This document shows positions 21,594 through 33,879 of a DNA stretch of 64,000 nucleotides, in pieces (position 1 is the first letter of the stretch; each line of letters starts with the position of its first letter). The notes under the pieces are model-generated. The model was not told the DNA's origin, ran no database searches, and saw nothing but the letters and a program-made list of their open reading frames with translations. The position numbers were made by a program, and so were the translations under genes. This stretch comes from Cunninghamia lanceolata (lineage: Eukaryota; Streptophyta; Pinopsida; Cupressales; Cupressaceae): positions 12,852,001 through 12,916,000 of the forward strand of contig BSBN01001807.1 of assembly GCA_027924645.1 (NCBI GenBank), written 5' to 3'.

Positions 21594-23259
21594 AATGTAT
21601 TTATTTATTATATGGCAAACCAAACCTAAACTAGCAATTGAGCTTTCAACTTGTTGCATTGAGGACCCTTCTCAAGGAGAGGTGACCAATCTAAGATGAT
21701 CTGGGACTTTGATTATCTTGTAGTATCTAGTGATACTTCAAATCAATGATGTCTTCACTACTAACTTATTAATCATCTAAAACACATGCTCAAAACCATA
21801 GAGATACAATTTCTTGTGTTTGACACTACAACTCAGACAATATCAGCCTTGTTCATCACACCTGTCATGTGGTGTCTACAAAAAATGATAGAATGGAGAA
21901 TATGAACTGGAAGAAGTTAAGCAGGTGCTTTTCATGTTACTACCAAGTCATCTCTTCATCTTCTTCACTTATATAACTTATGTAATATAGTTAATTCATC
22001 AAATAGGCTTCTAGTTAGTTTTAGTTGATAACCTTCAACCTCTCAGATCATTGTACAAACTCACATATCTTGAGTTAATACAATCTTTCATAATAGATCT
22101 AGGATCTTATTTGTAACATGCCACTTGTTCTACCAATAGATTTAACTAAGTTTTAACCCCAAAGTGAGTAATAATTTTTTCCCTTTCTTTCATTTGATAC
22201 AATGCACATTTGAAACATATTTCAAATTTAACCATTGCACTATCAAATTACAATTCAACAATTACATGAATTGAATAAATTCTCATTTCCAACATTTCAA
22301 AACATAGTTACATACAATGCTTCATAAAGCTAACTGTCAATAGAGATACAATGTTTCCGATGTCTGTCTTCAAATCCTAGTTTCAAACTGCATGAGGAGA
22401 AGCATCACTCAAGTACTTTTCCACCAACCATGGACTAACTGTGGTCCCCCGCACATTTACCAAACTGGTAAATGACCCTACCCTTTGGCAAAGGGATTGG
22501 TATGGTAACCTCAGAGAATAGCCTATACTGAGCTAATGTTGTGTCCTACATATCTAGTACTGTCATACATTGTGGCTACAACCACAAGCATGATTGCCCT
22601 TCCTAGTATGTGTTGGTTAACAGGTTTTGTCACCTCAATTTATACTCCATTTACCCACAATGATGACATCCTAACCAACAGTTGAGTCACTTGCAAGGGA
22701 ATGTGCAAGTGCTCTCTGCTTGTTTTACAAGGCACGGCTACCTTCAAATGGTTTGCAATGAATAAGAACGCAGGGTATGCTTTTAAGTAGAAAGCAGAAA
22801 AGGAAAACTAACACCCACCCATAGCCATGAAAGTGAATGAGAAAGATTGATTCAGAATGAAGTGAATGCAAATACATGATGCAAAGTCCATTTACTTAAC
22901 ACCCACAAATAAGAAACAAGAAAAGAATGGACAACAAATTCTCCCTTAACAAACAGATCAATCTGAATTCAAAGCTTCAGGAATAACACCTATACATTTT
23001 GGTATAACAGAAAGACATTGAATAATAATCACAAGGAAATATAGTTCACTTGCAATCAAAAGACAATATTAGTAAGTACCCAGACTCAAAAATACTTTCT
23101 TTATTTCTCCATTATCAACATGAGTTCAAAGCCTCCTGGCTGCACAACAAAACTGTGTAAAGAAAAATAAAACTATCCTCACTTCTCCCCCTATTCCCCA
23201 GTCGAAAAGAGATGGAAAAAGATCCCCATCATTACATATTTATATCTTCTCTTGAAGCA

Positions 23260-23264
23260 CCTTT
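23260..23264. repeat. Target-site duplication of Copia-3, left (CCTTT)
   Basis: CCTTT directly precedes the LTR start at 23265 and recurs at 33044-33048 directly after the other LTR. Confidence 0.9.
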
Positions 23265-24319
23265 TGTTGGAATTAGGCCAGACAACTAAGAGGGGAGGTG
23301 AATCAGTTGTCCCACAAAATTAACCTTTTCTCCTTTTAAACTTCTTTCATAACTTACAAACAGATTAATAATGTAAACATTAAAGCATGAAACAATAACA
23401 CATGAACAAAAACACAATGAATACACTTGACACCAAGATTTTTGATGTGGAAACTCAGTTAAGAGAAAAACCACGGTAGGGGTTAACCCACAAGATTCGT
23501 ACCCTGTTAAAAAAGTACTTGAAAATGGGAAGGCACTTGCGTTCGGGCGCACTGCCCAGAGCTCACTACTCAAAAGAAGCTCACTACCTATAGAATTTAT
23601 GTTTAATATAAAAGGAATTAACTGAGAGTTAGAATCTTCTTCATGCCTGGTTCAGTCTCTTTGAATGCTCACAAAACTTCTGCTCTTTTCACAAATACTT
23701 CTTCACTATTACTTCATCCCTTATTGTTCTTGTTCCTTTGCTCCTGCTCTTCTCTTCTCTGCCTCTAATCCTTTCTTTGGATTTATTGTTTTGCACAAGG
23801 ATAATTTTCAAAAACTCAACTACATGCCTTTATATGCTTCATCAACCTTGGAATAAACATCAAGGTCAGCACTACAAGCATTTGACTTAATGTGAATCAC
23901 TAAGCTATCAGCCAAACATAACTGGGACTCAAATCTTCCTTGATCAACATGCCACGCTCCATCGAATTGCTCTTAGATCATCCGCAACACTCTTGAATCA
24001 TCCAGTCAGCCAAGACTGGTAAGAACAGCAACACCAAGAAGGAAATCTTCACCAACAAGCTCAAACTTTAATGCGGACCTCCAACATAGTAGTCACACGC
24101 TCCAGAGACCTCCACAAGCACATTGAATTCAGCAAAAACATCTACACTCGTCCAAAATCATCATAATCACTTGCATCTTCATCTGGAACCTCAAGAACAC
24201 TGTTTGCCATGACTGTCACATAAGAAAGATTGCTTGCGAACCTCCAAACCATGAACCACTTGAGTTGATGATACACACTGACTTCCTACGCATGCCTCTA
24301 GATCCGTAGATCATAATAT
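23265..24319 (-). repeat. Copia-3 3' LTR, outer part
   Basis: Starts TGTTGGAATTAGGCC on the + strand and matches 31714 onward. It continues at 26878-27190 after the inserted solo LTR. It contains about 32 bp (near 24283-24312) that are absent from the other LTR. Confidence 0.95.
24315..24319. repeat. Target-site duplication of the solo LTR, left (AATAT)
   Basis: The intact Copia-3 LTR reads CATAATATTTCAATG; here it is CATAATAT, insertion, AATATTTCAATG. The partner is at 26873-26877. Confidence 0.9.
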
Positions 24320-26872
24320 TGATGGTGACAGGTTGTCATTGATGTCAAAAGTGTGTTCAGTTGTTGATGTAAAGATGCCATAGTTGTTGCAAGATTTTAG
24401 GAGGAGATAGTTGTGCAATTCATAGAAATGTGGAGTTGGTTTGATGTAATGTATTATTGATGGCAAGAGTTTCTTCATGTTTCAGGATGTCATTGATCAT
24501 AAGCTTGGAAATGTGATGTCATACAATTGAGGTTACATGATGTGAACTTAAAGGTCACAGGTTGTGCTCAAGACAAGGTTGTTTTGCCATTATAGTGTAC
24601 CTTAATGATTTCTATCTTAATGGTCTAGATAATGCTCATCATGCATGGTTATGCAGATATGGAGAGATGTGATCTTCATTCATGGTTTACTTGGTTCATA
24701 CAATCAGTTGGTCTTCACAATGTCATGATTTATCAGTGGAAATGGCATATTCTTGGTAGGCATGTTTCAGGAGTGGTCTTCATTATTCATCAGGTTCTTG
24801 ACAAGGTTGATGATGTCAGTTGTTGGTATACAAAGGTATTGATGTTGTTGGTTGTTTATGAGAAGATGGCAGTAAGGATGTTAGTTTTTTTATTAGTTAA
24901 AACATTGTTCAAAAATCCCTAAAAGAACTTCTAATTTCCAAGTATAAAACTTCTCAAGGTTGGTTTCCCAAGTCATTAAAAGATCCTATCTGTTATTTTT
25001 TTCCCTCTACCAGATAGTCAAGATTTTTCATTTGTTGAAAATTGTTATTTGACTTGTCATCTTTTAATGCCAATATTCTAATGTTTTTAAAACCCAAATC
25101 CTATACTATATATCTCTTTTTCTTAACATTCACTACCCGTCATATATCAAATGCTATTTATGTTTTAATTTTTGTTGACCTTTGATAGCAAGTCATATCA
25201 CTTAAGTGTGACCTTGTAGAGGGTTCTCTTCTCATATATGCCACCAGTCCTCTTGGCTCTTAACATATTGCAGCGATCTTCATATAAAGTTTGTGAGCTA
25301 GGTTTTAAAGTTAGAAACTTTATCGGCCTCCTTATGTTTTCTTTACATTCAAATATGCATTAAAATCCATGCTCATATCTTTATCAGCCTTTTTGAAGAT
25401 TTCCTTTAAGTCTTTTTTATGGCTCTTTCTAAATATTAAACCTCATTTTTATCGGCCTATATCTATTTCTTTATGACTTTTAAAATGGCGAGTCTTATTT
25501 TAAAAATCTATCAAATGGTTTTTGTGGTGATAAGCATTTCTTAAATTAGAAATTATTTTTTCTAATTTAACAACCCCAAGAGATGACATTAGGATTTTTG
25601 AGGAGATTTTGTAAGGCAAATATTTATGGAGAATTGGAGATTGATTTTGAGAGGAATGCCTTTTATGGGATGATTTTCTTGGAATATTTTTTTTTCAGAT
25701 GGCCACATGAGGATCATACTTCATTTTTTTGACAAAGAATATAAAAAGATGTAGAGTGATTATATTTTTAAGAAGATGATGAATTTGTTTTTATTGAAGA
25801 TATATTATGAAATTTGTTTGGAGAACAAAATAGTTTTTGAAGATATTTTTTTATGAGATCTTGAAAAAGAAATGTCAGATGATTTTATTACAGAGAAGTT
25901 TGATTGACAAATTGGTGGAGTTATTTTTGCAGATTGAATTTGCACGAGCAAAATGATTTCATTGAAAAGAGATATATGAAAAGTTTTTTGGAAAGAAATT
26001 GTTTTTGACAGGGGCAATATTGAAGATTTTTTTATGCAGGAATTTTATTGAAGACAAATTTGTTTAGGTTGAAATGTCATTGAATATGAAGAGGCATTTA
26101 TAGATATGAGGGCAAAAATAAGATATTGGAGATCATTGAATTTCTTTTGTAGAATATGAAAAGTTTTATACTCACTAAAATTGATTTGCAGGACAAAGAA
26201 TTTGAAGAGACCTTTTTGCAGATGCAAGAATATCAAGGATTGAAATAATTGTGGAGAGAAGACAAAATATGAAAAGTCATCTTGTATATAATGGCTTCGC
26301 AAGTGGATTGATGGGTGTGTTGTTGAGTGGATCAGCATTTAGGGTTGAATATATTTTGAATATCCTCTTGAAAAGAAAATTTAGATGATGAGTTTTGTAT
26401 GTGATTTGAGTTGATGAAAAGTATGGTCATATGATAGACACATGTGAAAGAAGAAGTGATTTGTATTGAAATAGAGAATCCCTCTGAGTTCTTGATTTTT
26501 AATTTGAGTATGTATTAGGGGTTGGTGCTCCTTGAAATTGGTGCTTCTAAACATTGTAACTAGTGAGGTTTTTGCTTAAGCCAGTGAGGCAGTTTTGAGT
26601 GGTTTTTCTACCCCAGAAGGGTTTTCCACTTGTGCAAAGCATGTGTTAATTTTCATGTTGTCTTCATCTATATGTGTGTATATTAGTGCTTTGCTTATTA
26701 AGTTTTGTTCACATCCTTCATTATTAATCTTGTGCATATGAGCTCAACAAATCATTAATATATTCCTCTCTATTTGTTCTGTAAGAGAAAGTTTGCAAAA
26801 AGTTGTAAAAGATATGAAAACTAATACAACACTAATTCACTCCCCCTCTTAGTGTTGTCCTAGACTCCTACA
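24320..26872 (+). mobile_element. Solo LTR (about 2.55 kb) inserted into the Copia-3 LTR
   Basis: The insertion starts TGATGGTGAC and ends ACTCCTACA, with TG..CA ends and 5-bp AATAT duplications. Its right part looks like the R-U5 end of an LTR: TTCTACCCCAGAAGGGTTTT, then CACTCCCCCTCTTAGTGTTG before the end. I see no primer site, polypurine tract, second LTR copy or coding similarity, so a solo LTR left by recombination is the simplest reading. A non-coding retrotransposon (LARD-like) with unrecognised LTRs is the alternative. The orientation (+) rests on the R-U5-like end. The interior is rich in GA-type and T-rich runs, and the open frames there look like chance. Confidence 0.75.
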
Positions 26873-26877
26873 AATAT
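26873..26877. repeat. Target-site duplication of the solo LTR, right (AATAT)
   Basis: Partner of 24315-24319. The Copia-3 LTR sequence resumes directly after it. Confidence 0.9.
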
Positions 26878-27190
26878 TTCAATGCGAAGCAATCCGGACC
26901 AATTTACTATCACTCTGTCTCTTTTGAACAATTGCCAAAACCTGGTTCTACTCAGATGGTCATAGCTTCTTCAAATCTTCATGTGGACCTCTCAATTCTT
27001 AAGTGGAGCTACTTCAAACAATCCTCTACACAGCCATATGGTCCGCATACATTTATCTTCATTAATTTTCTCAATATCCTCAACATTCCAGTCTTCTAAA
27101 TAGGTAACAAAATGGAATACAGTTGACACCAATGGCAACAAGGATATGTTGACATCAATGACAACACTGATTAGACACATATTTGCAACA
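26878..27190 (-). repeat. Copia-3 3' LTR, inner part
   Basis: Resumes TTCAATGCGAAGCAATCC and ends CATATTTGCAACA, the reverse complement of the family start TGTTGCAAATATG. It matches 32730-33043. Confidence 0.95.
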
Positions 27191-27203
27191 ATCTCCCCCT
27201 TTG
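27191..27203 (-). other. Polypurine tract, Copia-3
   Basis: Read on the - strand as CAAAGGGGGAGAT immediately before the LTR. Confidence 0.85.
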
Positions 27204-27516
27204 TCATTGATGGCAACATATGATGTGAAAAACCATCAAGACAAGAACTTCTCCCCTTTTCTCTTAGCACTTTTGTAACTAGTTTCTTCACTGCTCCCCC
27301 TTTTATCAGCAACTATTTTTTCTCATGACTTCTCTCCCCCTTTAACATCAATGGAAAAGGGCACATATTTTTGATCTTTTCTCCCCCTTTTTGTTTTATA
27401 CTAATCTCCAAAATTTTCATACTAACTACTCCTCCTGAGTAGTATCTCCTTAACATCAATCTAGATTACAAGATATGATTTGTGAATTCCACCGGACTGA
27501 TGCACCTTAGTGCATC

Positions 27517-29131
27517 TTAGTTCAGAGTAGGAGGGGTAATAACTCCTAACTTCTCTCTGAGATACTCAAAAGTATCCTTAGGCAGAGGCTTGGTGAAAAT
27601 ATCTGCAATCTAATCCTTTGAAGAAACAAACTCCATTTTGACTTCATTCTCACTTAATTTCTCTCTCAAGAAATGAAACTTGATGGATATGTGCTTAGTC
27701 TTTGAATGCAACACCGGATTCTTTGAGATGTTTATTGCACTAGAATTATCATAAAAGATTGTAACAGGTTCTTCAAACACAATTCTGATATGTTTCAATA
27801 TTTGCTTCATCCACAAGATTTGAATACAATTGTTTGTTGCTGCTATATACTCTGCCTCTGCAGTAGACAAAGATATTGCCTCCTATTTTTTTCTCAACCA
27901 AGAATCCAATCTCCTTCCCAAGAAGAACGCACCACCACTAGTACTTTTTCTATCATCCACATCTCCTACCCAATCAGCACTGTATATGCATGAAGAGTGA
28001 AGTCATTATCCTTTGGATACCATAAGCCACAATCAAGTGTCCCTTTGAGATATCTAAAAATTATCTTGACTACTACAACATGGGATTCTCTTGGATCAGC
28101 TTAAAATATAGCAACAAGTCCAACTGCATTCATGATATCAGGTCTAGTCTGAGTCAGATAGAGTAGTTCTCCAATCATTGATCTATACCTTTTCTGATTT
28201 GCCTTAGGGGAGTCATCATCTTTACTCAACTTGCATCTGGTTACCATGGGTGTACCCACTGGCTTTGAATCTTCCATTCCAAAAAATTTCAATAATTCTC
28301 TCACATACTTAGATTGAGATATGAAAATACCTTTATCTGGCTAAGTGATTTGCAGACCTAAGAAGAAATTCATTTCTCCAAACATTGACATCTCAAATTC
28401 ACTTTGCATCTGATCAGCAAATGTTTTGCACATACTTTCATTTCCACCAAAAATGATATCATCAACAAATACTTCAACAATCAAGATGTGTTCATGTTCA
28501 ATTTTGATATAAAGATTACTGTATGTTGTACCTTTGCTAAAACCCAATTTTAGTAGATACTTATCTAGTCTTGCATACCAGGCTCTTAGGGCTTGTTTGA
28601 GTCCATACAACTCTTTTCTCAATCTGCAAACCATATCTCCTTGATCAGACAACTAGAATCCTTCCAGTTGCTCAATGTAGACTTCTTCATCCAATTCTCC
28701 ATTCAGGAATGTTGACTTGACATCCATCTGATAAACCTTGAAATCTTTAAAAGCAACAAATGCAAGAAATAGTCTGACTACTTCTATTCTTGCCACCGGA
28801 GTAAAAGTTTCTTCAAAATCAATTCCTTCCACTTGAGAGTATCCTTTGCATACCAACCTTTCTTTGTTTCTTACAACTTCACCATCTTCATTTAATTTAT
28901 TTCAGAAGACCCATTTAGTTCCAATCACATTTTTATCCTCAGGTCTAGAAACAAGATCCCAAGTGTGATTCTTTTCAATTTGCATTAATTCTTCTTCCAT
29001 TGCTTTAACCCAGTTTTCATCATTGCAAGCTTCACTTACCGATTTTGGTTCAATCTTTGAAATCAAACAAATCTCTTCTTGATCTTCAGCAATTCTTCTC
29101 CAGTTCGAACACCTTTATTTCTATCTCCTAT
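27517..29131 (-). pseudogene. Copia-3 reverse transcriptase and RNase H, broken
   Basis: Open pieces on the - strand: 28856-28653 ([20 protein letters not shown]), 28652-28341 with the catalytic FVDDIIFG, 28304-28101 (TRPDIMNAVGLVAIF) and 27870-27610 (STAEAEYIAATNNC, YDNSSAINIS). RNase H keeps the last Asp that Copia-1 has lost. Stops are mainly TAG (for example near 28653 and 28340, and at 27607). The stop at 28098-28100 is TAA, where Copia-1 has CAA. Frameshifts lie in the linker (29040-29120) and around 27880-28090. The frame ends at TAA 27517-27519. Confidence 0.92.
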
Positions 29132-30620
29132 GATCTAATCTTTAGTATGATTCATTCTTACATACCTGGGAGTTTTGGGATTTGCTTGAACTTCTGTTTC
29201 TTGAGCTTGTTCTTTAACATCTGCACTATCTTCTTGAGTCATTGGGTTTTCTGGATCAATCTGAATTTGAGTTTGGGTTTGAACTTGCCTTTCTTGACTT
29301 TGACTTTCATCTTGATCATCTGAGTCATAACCACAAGACTTGGAATGTCCTTCTTTTCTCTCATCAACTCTGACATTAGCACTTTCAACAATCTTTTTCA
29401 ATCTCTTGTTGAAGCACCGGTATGCCTTTCTTTGAGTAGAGTAACCCAAAAATATTCCTTCATCACTTCTTGTATCAAACTTGCCTAGATCCTCATCTCT
29501 TTTGATATAGCATTTACTACCAAAAAATCTAAAATATCTCACAGTAGGAGGATGACCAAACCATAGTTCATATGGTGTCTTACCAGAATTACCTTTGATC
29601 TGCACCTGGTTAAGAGTGTAGACAGCAGTACTCACAGCTTCTCTCTAATAGACTTGTGAGACATTTGCTTCCATCATCATGGTCCTAATGGTCTGGTTCT
29701 TTCTTTCCACAACTCCATTCTGCTGAGGAGTCCTAGGAGCAGATAATTGTCTTTTTATTCCATACTTTTCACAGAATCTATCAAACTCACCGAAAGTAAA
29801 TTCTCCACCTCTGTTGGATCTCAGACACTTTATCTTCACACCAATCTCATTCTCCACCATAACCTTAAACACCTTGAATTTGTCAAGAGCTTCTAATTTT
29901 TATTTTAGGAAGGTTACCCACATCATCCAGGAGTGATCATCAATCAACAACATAAAGTATATGTCTCCTTGCACACTCCTAATTCTGGTAGGGCCACAAA
30001 GATTAGTATGTACAAGTTCCAATAGTCCACTTGAAAATTGTTCTTTACTCTTAAATGAGGTTTTGTTTTGTTTACCCAATTGACATTCTCTACACATACT
30101 ATCAGGTTTCACAAGTTTTGGAAGATCTCTCACAGCCTGAGTAGAACTTATCTTGACAATGTTATCAAAATTCACATGACACATTCTTCTATGCCATAAC
30201 CAACTCTGATCAAGCTGATTAATCAACCAACTCTTACCAGAACTACTTAAATGAAATATGTTACCTCTAGTCTAAGTACCAGATGCAATTTCAGTTCCGG
30301 AGCTTTCCAAGATTCTGCATTTTCCATCCTTGAACTGGAGATCATAACCCTTGTCAACCAACTATCCAACACTGAGAAGATTATGCTTTAGTCCTTCCAC
30401 ATATAGAACATTATTAGTGTTATTCTTACCATCAAAAGAGATGGATCCTCTACCACGGATTCTACCAGTTGAGTTGTCTCCAAATTTCACAATTCCACCT
30501 TCATATTTTTCAAAACTTACAAACTTACTTTTATCACCTATCATATGATGAGAACATCCACTATCAATCACCCATTCATCCTTTTCAACAACCTGAGCAG
30601 CCAAGGCACTTTCCACATGT
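29132..30620 (-). pseudogene. Copia-3 protease and integrase, broken
   Basis: Protease DSG within WVIDSGCSHHMIGDKSKF (about 30540-30575). The zinc region LWHRRMCHVNFDN, then CRECQLGKQNK, is followed by the integrase core VHTNLCGP, where the first catalytic Asp is Asn. LLIDDHSWMMW, LRSNRGGEF (normally SDRGGEF, again D to N) and TPQQNGVVERK come next. The C-terminal part at 29635-29135 is open and includes a Q/D/E-rich linker. Stops: TAG near 30360, 30273 and 29647, TAA near 29898, and a shared TAG at 29132-29134. Confidence 0.92.
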
Positions 30621-31657
30621 GCATAGCTAGTAGATTCAATAGACACCGGATCCTCTTCTTTGATAGCAATGAACACCCAAGCACCTTCAGTGGAACCTCC
30701 ATGATCAGATTCATCATCTGTGACTCCTTCTCCAACTTCTTGGACATAGTAACATTTCTTCTGATCTTTATATCTATTAGGTTTTGTCTTTGAAAACCTT
30801 TCCAAACATCTTGAGGCAAAATGACCAACCTTATTACAGGGAAAACATTTGAATAGCAACTTTCCTTCATACTTACCAAATCCTCTTGGCATTCTTTTGG
30901 CAATAAGAGCTTCAAGTTATGTAGACTCAATTTCATCATCTTCAAGATCCTTCCTTGCTTTTGCAAACCTGTTTGATCTTCCTGAAGAACTTTCACCTGG
31001 ATCATATCTTTGTTTTCCATATACACTGGCCTTAAATGCAGATTCTAACTTAGGAAGAGAATCACCAAACTCACTCATTTCAAATGCTAAAAGCTTACCA
31101 ACTAACTGATCCCTTGTAATAGTTGTCACAGTCCTAATTTCTTCAATGGCAGTAACTTTATGCTTGTAAGCTGCAGGTAAAGATCTGAGCACTTTGGAAA
31201 CAATCTATGATTCTTCCAATACTCCACCAGCATCCCTGATACCGGTCACAAGTTTATTCACTTTCTGCATGTAGGAAGTAATGTTTTCATCTTCACTCAT
31301 TATCAACCTTTCATATTTACCCTTTAGGCTATGTAGCTTGGCACATTTGACATATTTGTCACCTTCATACAGATTTTCCAACTTTTTCTAGATTTCATGG
31401 GCAATTTTCAAATCTAGGACATTTGCCAATTCTGTACCAATCAGGGCACTCAATAGTGCTTCTTTAGCTCGAATATTGCTTTCAGCTTCCCTAAGTTCAT
31501 CTAGAGTTGTAGGGCCATTCTTCGAGATCTTATACTCTTTCTCAGTTATCAACCAAAAGACATCACCCATACATTCTAAATGACACTGCATGTGCACCTT
31601 CCAAAGGGAGTAATTAGTTCCATCAAATCTCAGACTTTCCTTCTTGTAGGTCGACAT
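30621..31657 (-). pseudogene. Copia-3 gag, broken
   Basis: Start at ATG whose complement is 31655-31657 (MSTYKKESLRFDGTNYSLWK), the same start as in Copia-1. The nucleocapsid knuckle CFPCNKVGHFASRC is intact here (about 30800-30845). Stops: TAG at 31385-31387, shared with Copia-1, another TAG near 31205 and TAA near 30917. The lysine- and serine-rich stretch between capsid and knuckle (GESSSGRSNRFAKARK) is conserved with Copia-1. Confidence 0.92.
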
Positions 31658-31698
31658 CTTGGATCTCCTCAAGTAGTCAAGATTCTTTTAGAGGAACT

Positions 31699-31711
31699 GG
31701 CTCTGATACCA
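31699..31711 (-). other. Primer binding site (tRNA-iMet), Copia-3
   Basis: GGCTCTGATACCA on the + strand is the reverse complement of TGGTATCAGAGCC, two bases from the LTR. Confidence 0.93.
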
Positions 31712-31713
31712 AT

Positions 31714-33043
31714 TGTTGGAATTAGGCCAAACAACTAAGAGGGGGGTGAATCAATTGTCCCACAAAATTAATCTTTTCTCCTTTTAATCTTCTTTAACAA
31801 CTTACAAACAGATTAATGATGTAAACATTAAAGCATGAAACAATAACACATGAGCAGAAACACAATGAATACACTTGACACCAAGATTTTTGACGTGGAA
31901 ACTCGGTTAAGGGAAAAACCATGGTGGGGGTTAACTCACAAGATTCATACCCTATTAAAAGTACTTGAAAATGGGAAGGCACTTGCCTTCGGGTGTACTG
32001 TCCAGAGCTCACTGCTCAAAAGAGGCTCACTGCCTATAGAATTTACGTTTAATATAAAAGGAATTAACTGAGAGTTAGCATCTTCTTCATATCTGGTTCA
32101 ATCTCTTTGAATGCTCACAAAACTTCTACTCTTCTCACAAATACTTCTCCACTATTACTTCATCCTTTATTGTTCTTGTTCCTCTTCTCCTACTCTTCTC
32201 TACTCTGCCTCTGATCCTTTCTTCGGATTTATTGTTTTACACAAGGATAATTTTTAAGAACTCAACTACATGCCTTTATATGCTTCATCAACCATGGAAT
32301 AAACATCAAGGTCGGCACTACAAGCATTTGACTTAATGTGAATCACTAAGTTGTTGACCAAACATAACTGGGACTCAAATCTTCCTTGATCAACATGCCA
32401 CGCTCCATCAAATTGCTCTTAGATCATCCGCAACACTCTTGAATCATCCGGTCGGCCAAGACTAGGAAGAACAACACCAAGAAGTAAATTTTCACCAACA
32501 AGCTCAAACTTCAATGCGGACCTCCAACATAGTAGTCACATGATCCAAAGACCTCCACAAGCACATTGAATTTAGCAAAAACATCTGCACTTGTCCAAAT
32601 CATCAAAATCACCTGCATCTTCATCCGAAACCTCAAGAACACTATTTTCTATGACTGTCACATAAGAAAGCTTACTTGCAGACCTCCAAACCACGAACCA
32701 CTTGAGTTGATGATACACAGATCATAATATTTCAATGTGGAGCAATCCAAACCAATTTACTGTCACTCTGTCTCTTTTGAACAACTGCCAAAACCTGGTT
32801 CTACTCAGATGGCCATAGCTTCTTCAAATCTTCATGCAGACCTCTCAATTCTTAATTGGAGCTACTTCAGACAATCCTCTACATAGCCATATGGTCCGCA
32901 TACATTTATCTTCATTAATTTTCTCAATATCCTCAACATTCCAGTCTTCTAAACAGGCAACAAAATGGAATATAGTTGACACCAATGGCAACAAGGATAT
33001 GTTGACATCAATGACAACACCGATTAGACACATATTTGCAACA
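31714..33043 (-). repeat. Copia-3 5' LTR (1330 bp)
   Basis: Bounded by TGTTGGAATT and TTTGCAACA. It lacks about 32 bp near 32718 that the 3' LTR retains. Confidence 0.95.
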
Positions 33044-33048
33044 CCTTT
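33044..33048. repeat. Target-site duplication of Copia-3, right (CCTTT)
   Basis: Pairs with 23260-23264. Confidence 0.9.
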
Positions 33049-33879
33049 CTATTCCCGTAATTGCATTTTCTAATTTAGTTTCCAATTTTTTTTTTTTTTT
33101 GCGGCAACTGATTCTTGAAGTGACTCTTTGTTTTCTATAACTGTCTCTTCTAGCTTCTTCTTGAGCATCTATCTCAATAGTTGCGAACATTGGATAGGGA
33201 AAGTAGCAACAAATCACCTATTTTTGTCACCCTGAAAACCTATACAAGATTTCCATTTGCCACTTCAATTGGCAGAAGCTTATCAAAGTAATCCCTAGTC
33301 TAGAGGAAATATCAAATTTGCCTGCTGTATGAAAAACTTGCACAAATTTCATCATAGTCTTGATGTATCTTTACATATTCAAGATACTCAACTCTGATTT
33401 TTACTTTTTCACAAGTCTTGTATTTTCCACAGTTAGATTTACAATTTTCTTTCCTTCAAACTTTCAATTGACTCAATTTCAAATATTTCCCCTGTGTACT
33501 GGCATTTGAATATATACACTGGCTACATCATGACTTTATGACTTGAGAGAATACACATACCTGCTGGAATATTTTGAGCCATCTAATATCTGATAAAACA
33601 AGTGCCATATAAATTATAACAATTTACTAAAATGTAAAGCCCCATCAATTTTTATGATTAATATTGTGGGGAAAAGAGTGAACTATATTCATAGGGGCTT
33701 GTTTCTCCCGTGGACCTCTAGATGCTCTCTAGTTCTCTTGTTTTGAGGAATGACCATCTAAGTGTCGCACTTAGCTCCAAAGTTTTAGAATGATGTTCAA
33801 CCAACATCAATAAGTTCTTCACCATTTCATCTTTCTTTTTGTCTTCTGTCAACTGCATCTGTCCTTTGAGTGTTGGCCG
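33049..33879. other. Unclassified DNA between Copia-3 and the PPR pseudogene
   Basis: A 15-base T run lies at 33086-33100. On the - strand a short stretch reads DYFDKLLPIEVANGNLV (about 33235-33290), which looks protein-like but which I cannot assign. Otherwise nothing recognisable. Confidence 0.35.

Larger units (their letters stand above)
20351..23259. other. Unclassified DNA
   Basis: No coding similarity. It contains an 18-bp palindrome and a TATG microsatellite (listed separately). Sequence near 22050-22110 (CTTGAGTTAATACAATC) resembles the end of an LTR without a matching partner. A short inverted repeat, TTTACCAAACTGGTAAA, lies near 22456. Low-confidence leftovers of other repeats are likely. 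Confidence 0.4.
23265..33043 (-). mobile_element. Copia-3: complete copia element, same family as Copia-1, with a solo LTR inside
   Basis: Both LTRs, the primer binding site, the polypurine tract and all copia domains are present on the - strand, bounded by the 5-bp duplication CCTTT. Proteins and LTRs are close to Copia-1, so this is a second member of one family. The 3' LTR (left on the map) is split by a later insertion at 24320-26872. The polyprotein has numerous TAG, some TAA/TGA codons and frameshifts. Three TAG positions (31385-31387, 29132-29134, 27607-27609) coincide with stops in Copia-1. It is not autonomous as it stands. Removing the inserted LTR and one duplication leaves an element of about 7.2 kb. 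Confidence 0.96.

Noticed and set aside
25805..26338. Antisense open frames inside the solo LTR
   Set aside because: They come from GA-rich composition and match no family I know.
33086..33100. T run as the poly(A) tail of a retrocopy on the - strand
   Set aside because: It is 800 bp from the PPR remnant, has no matching end or target duplication, and abuts Copia-3.
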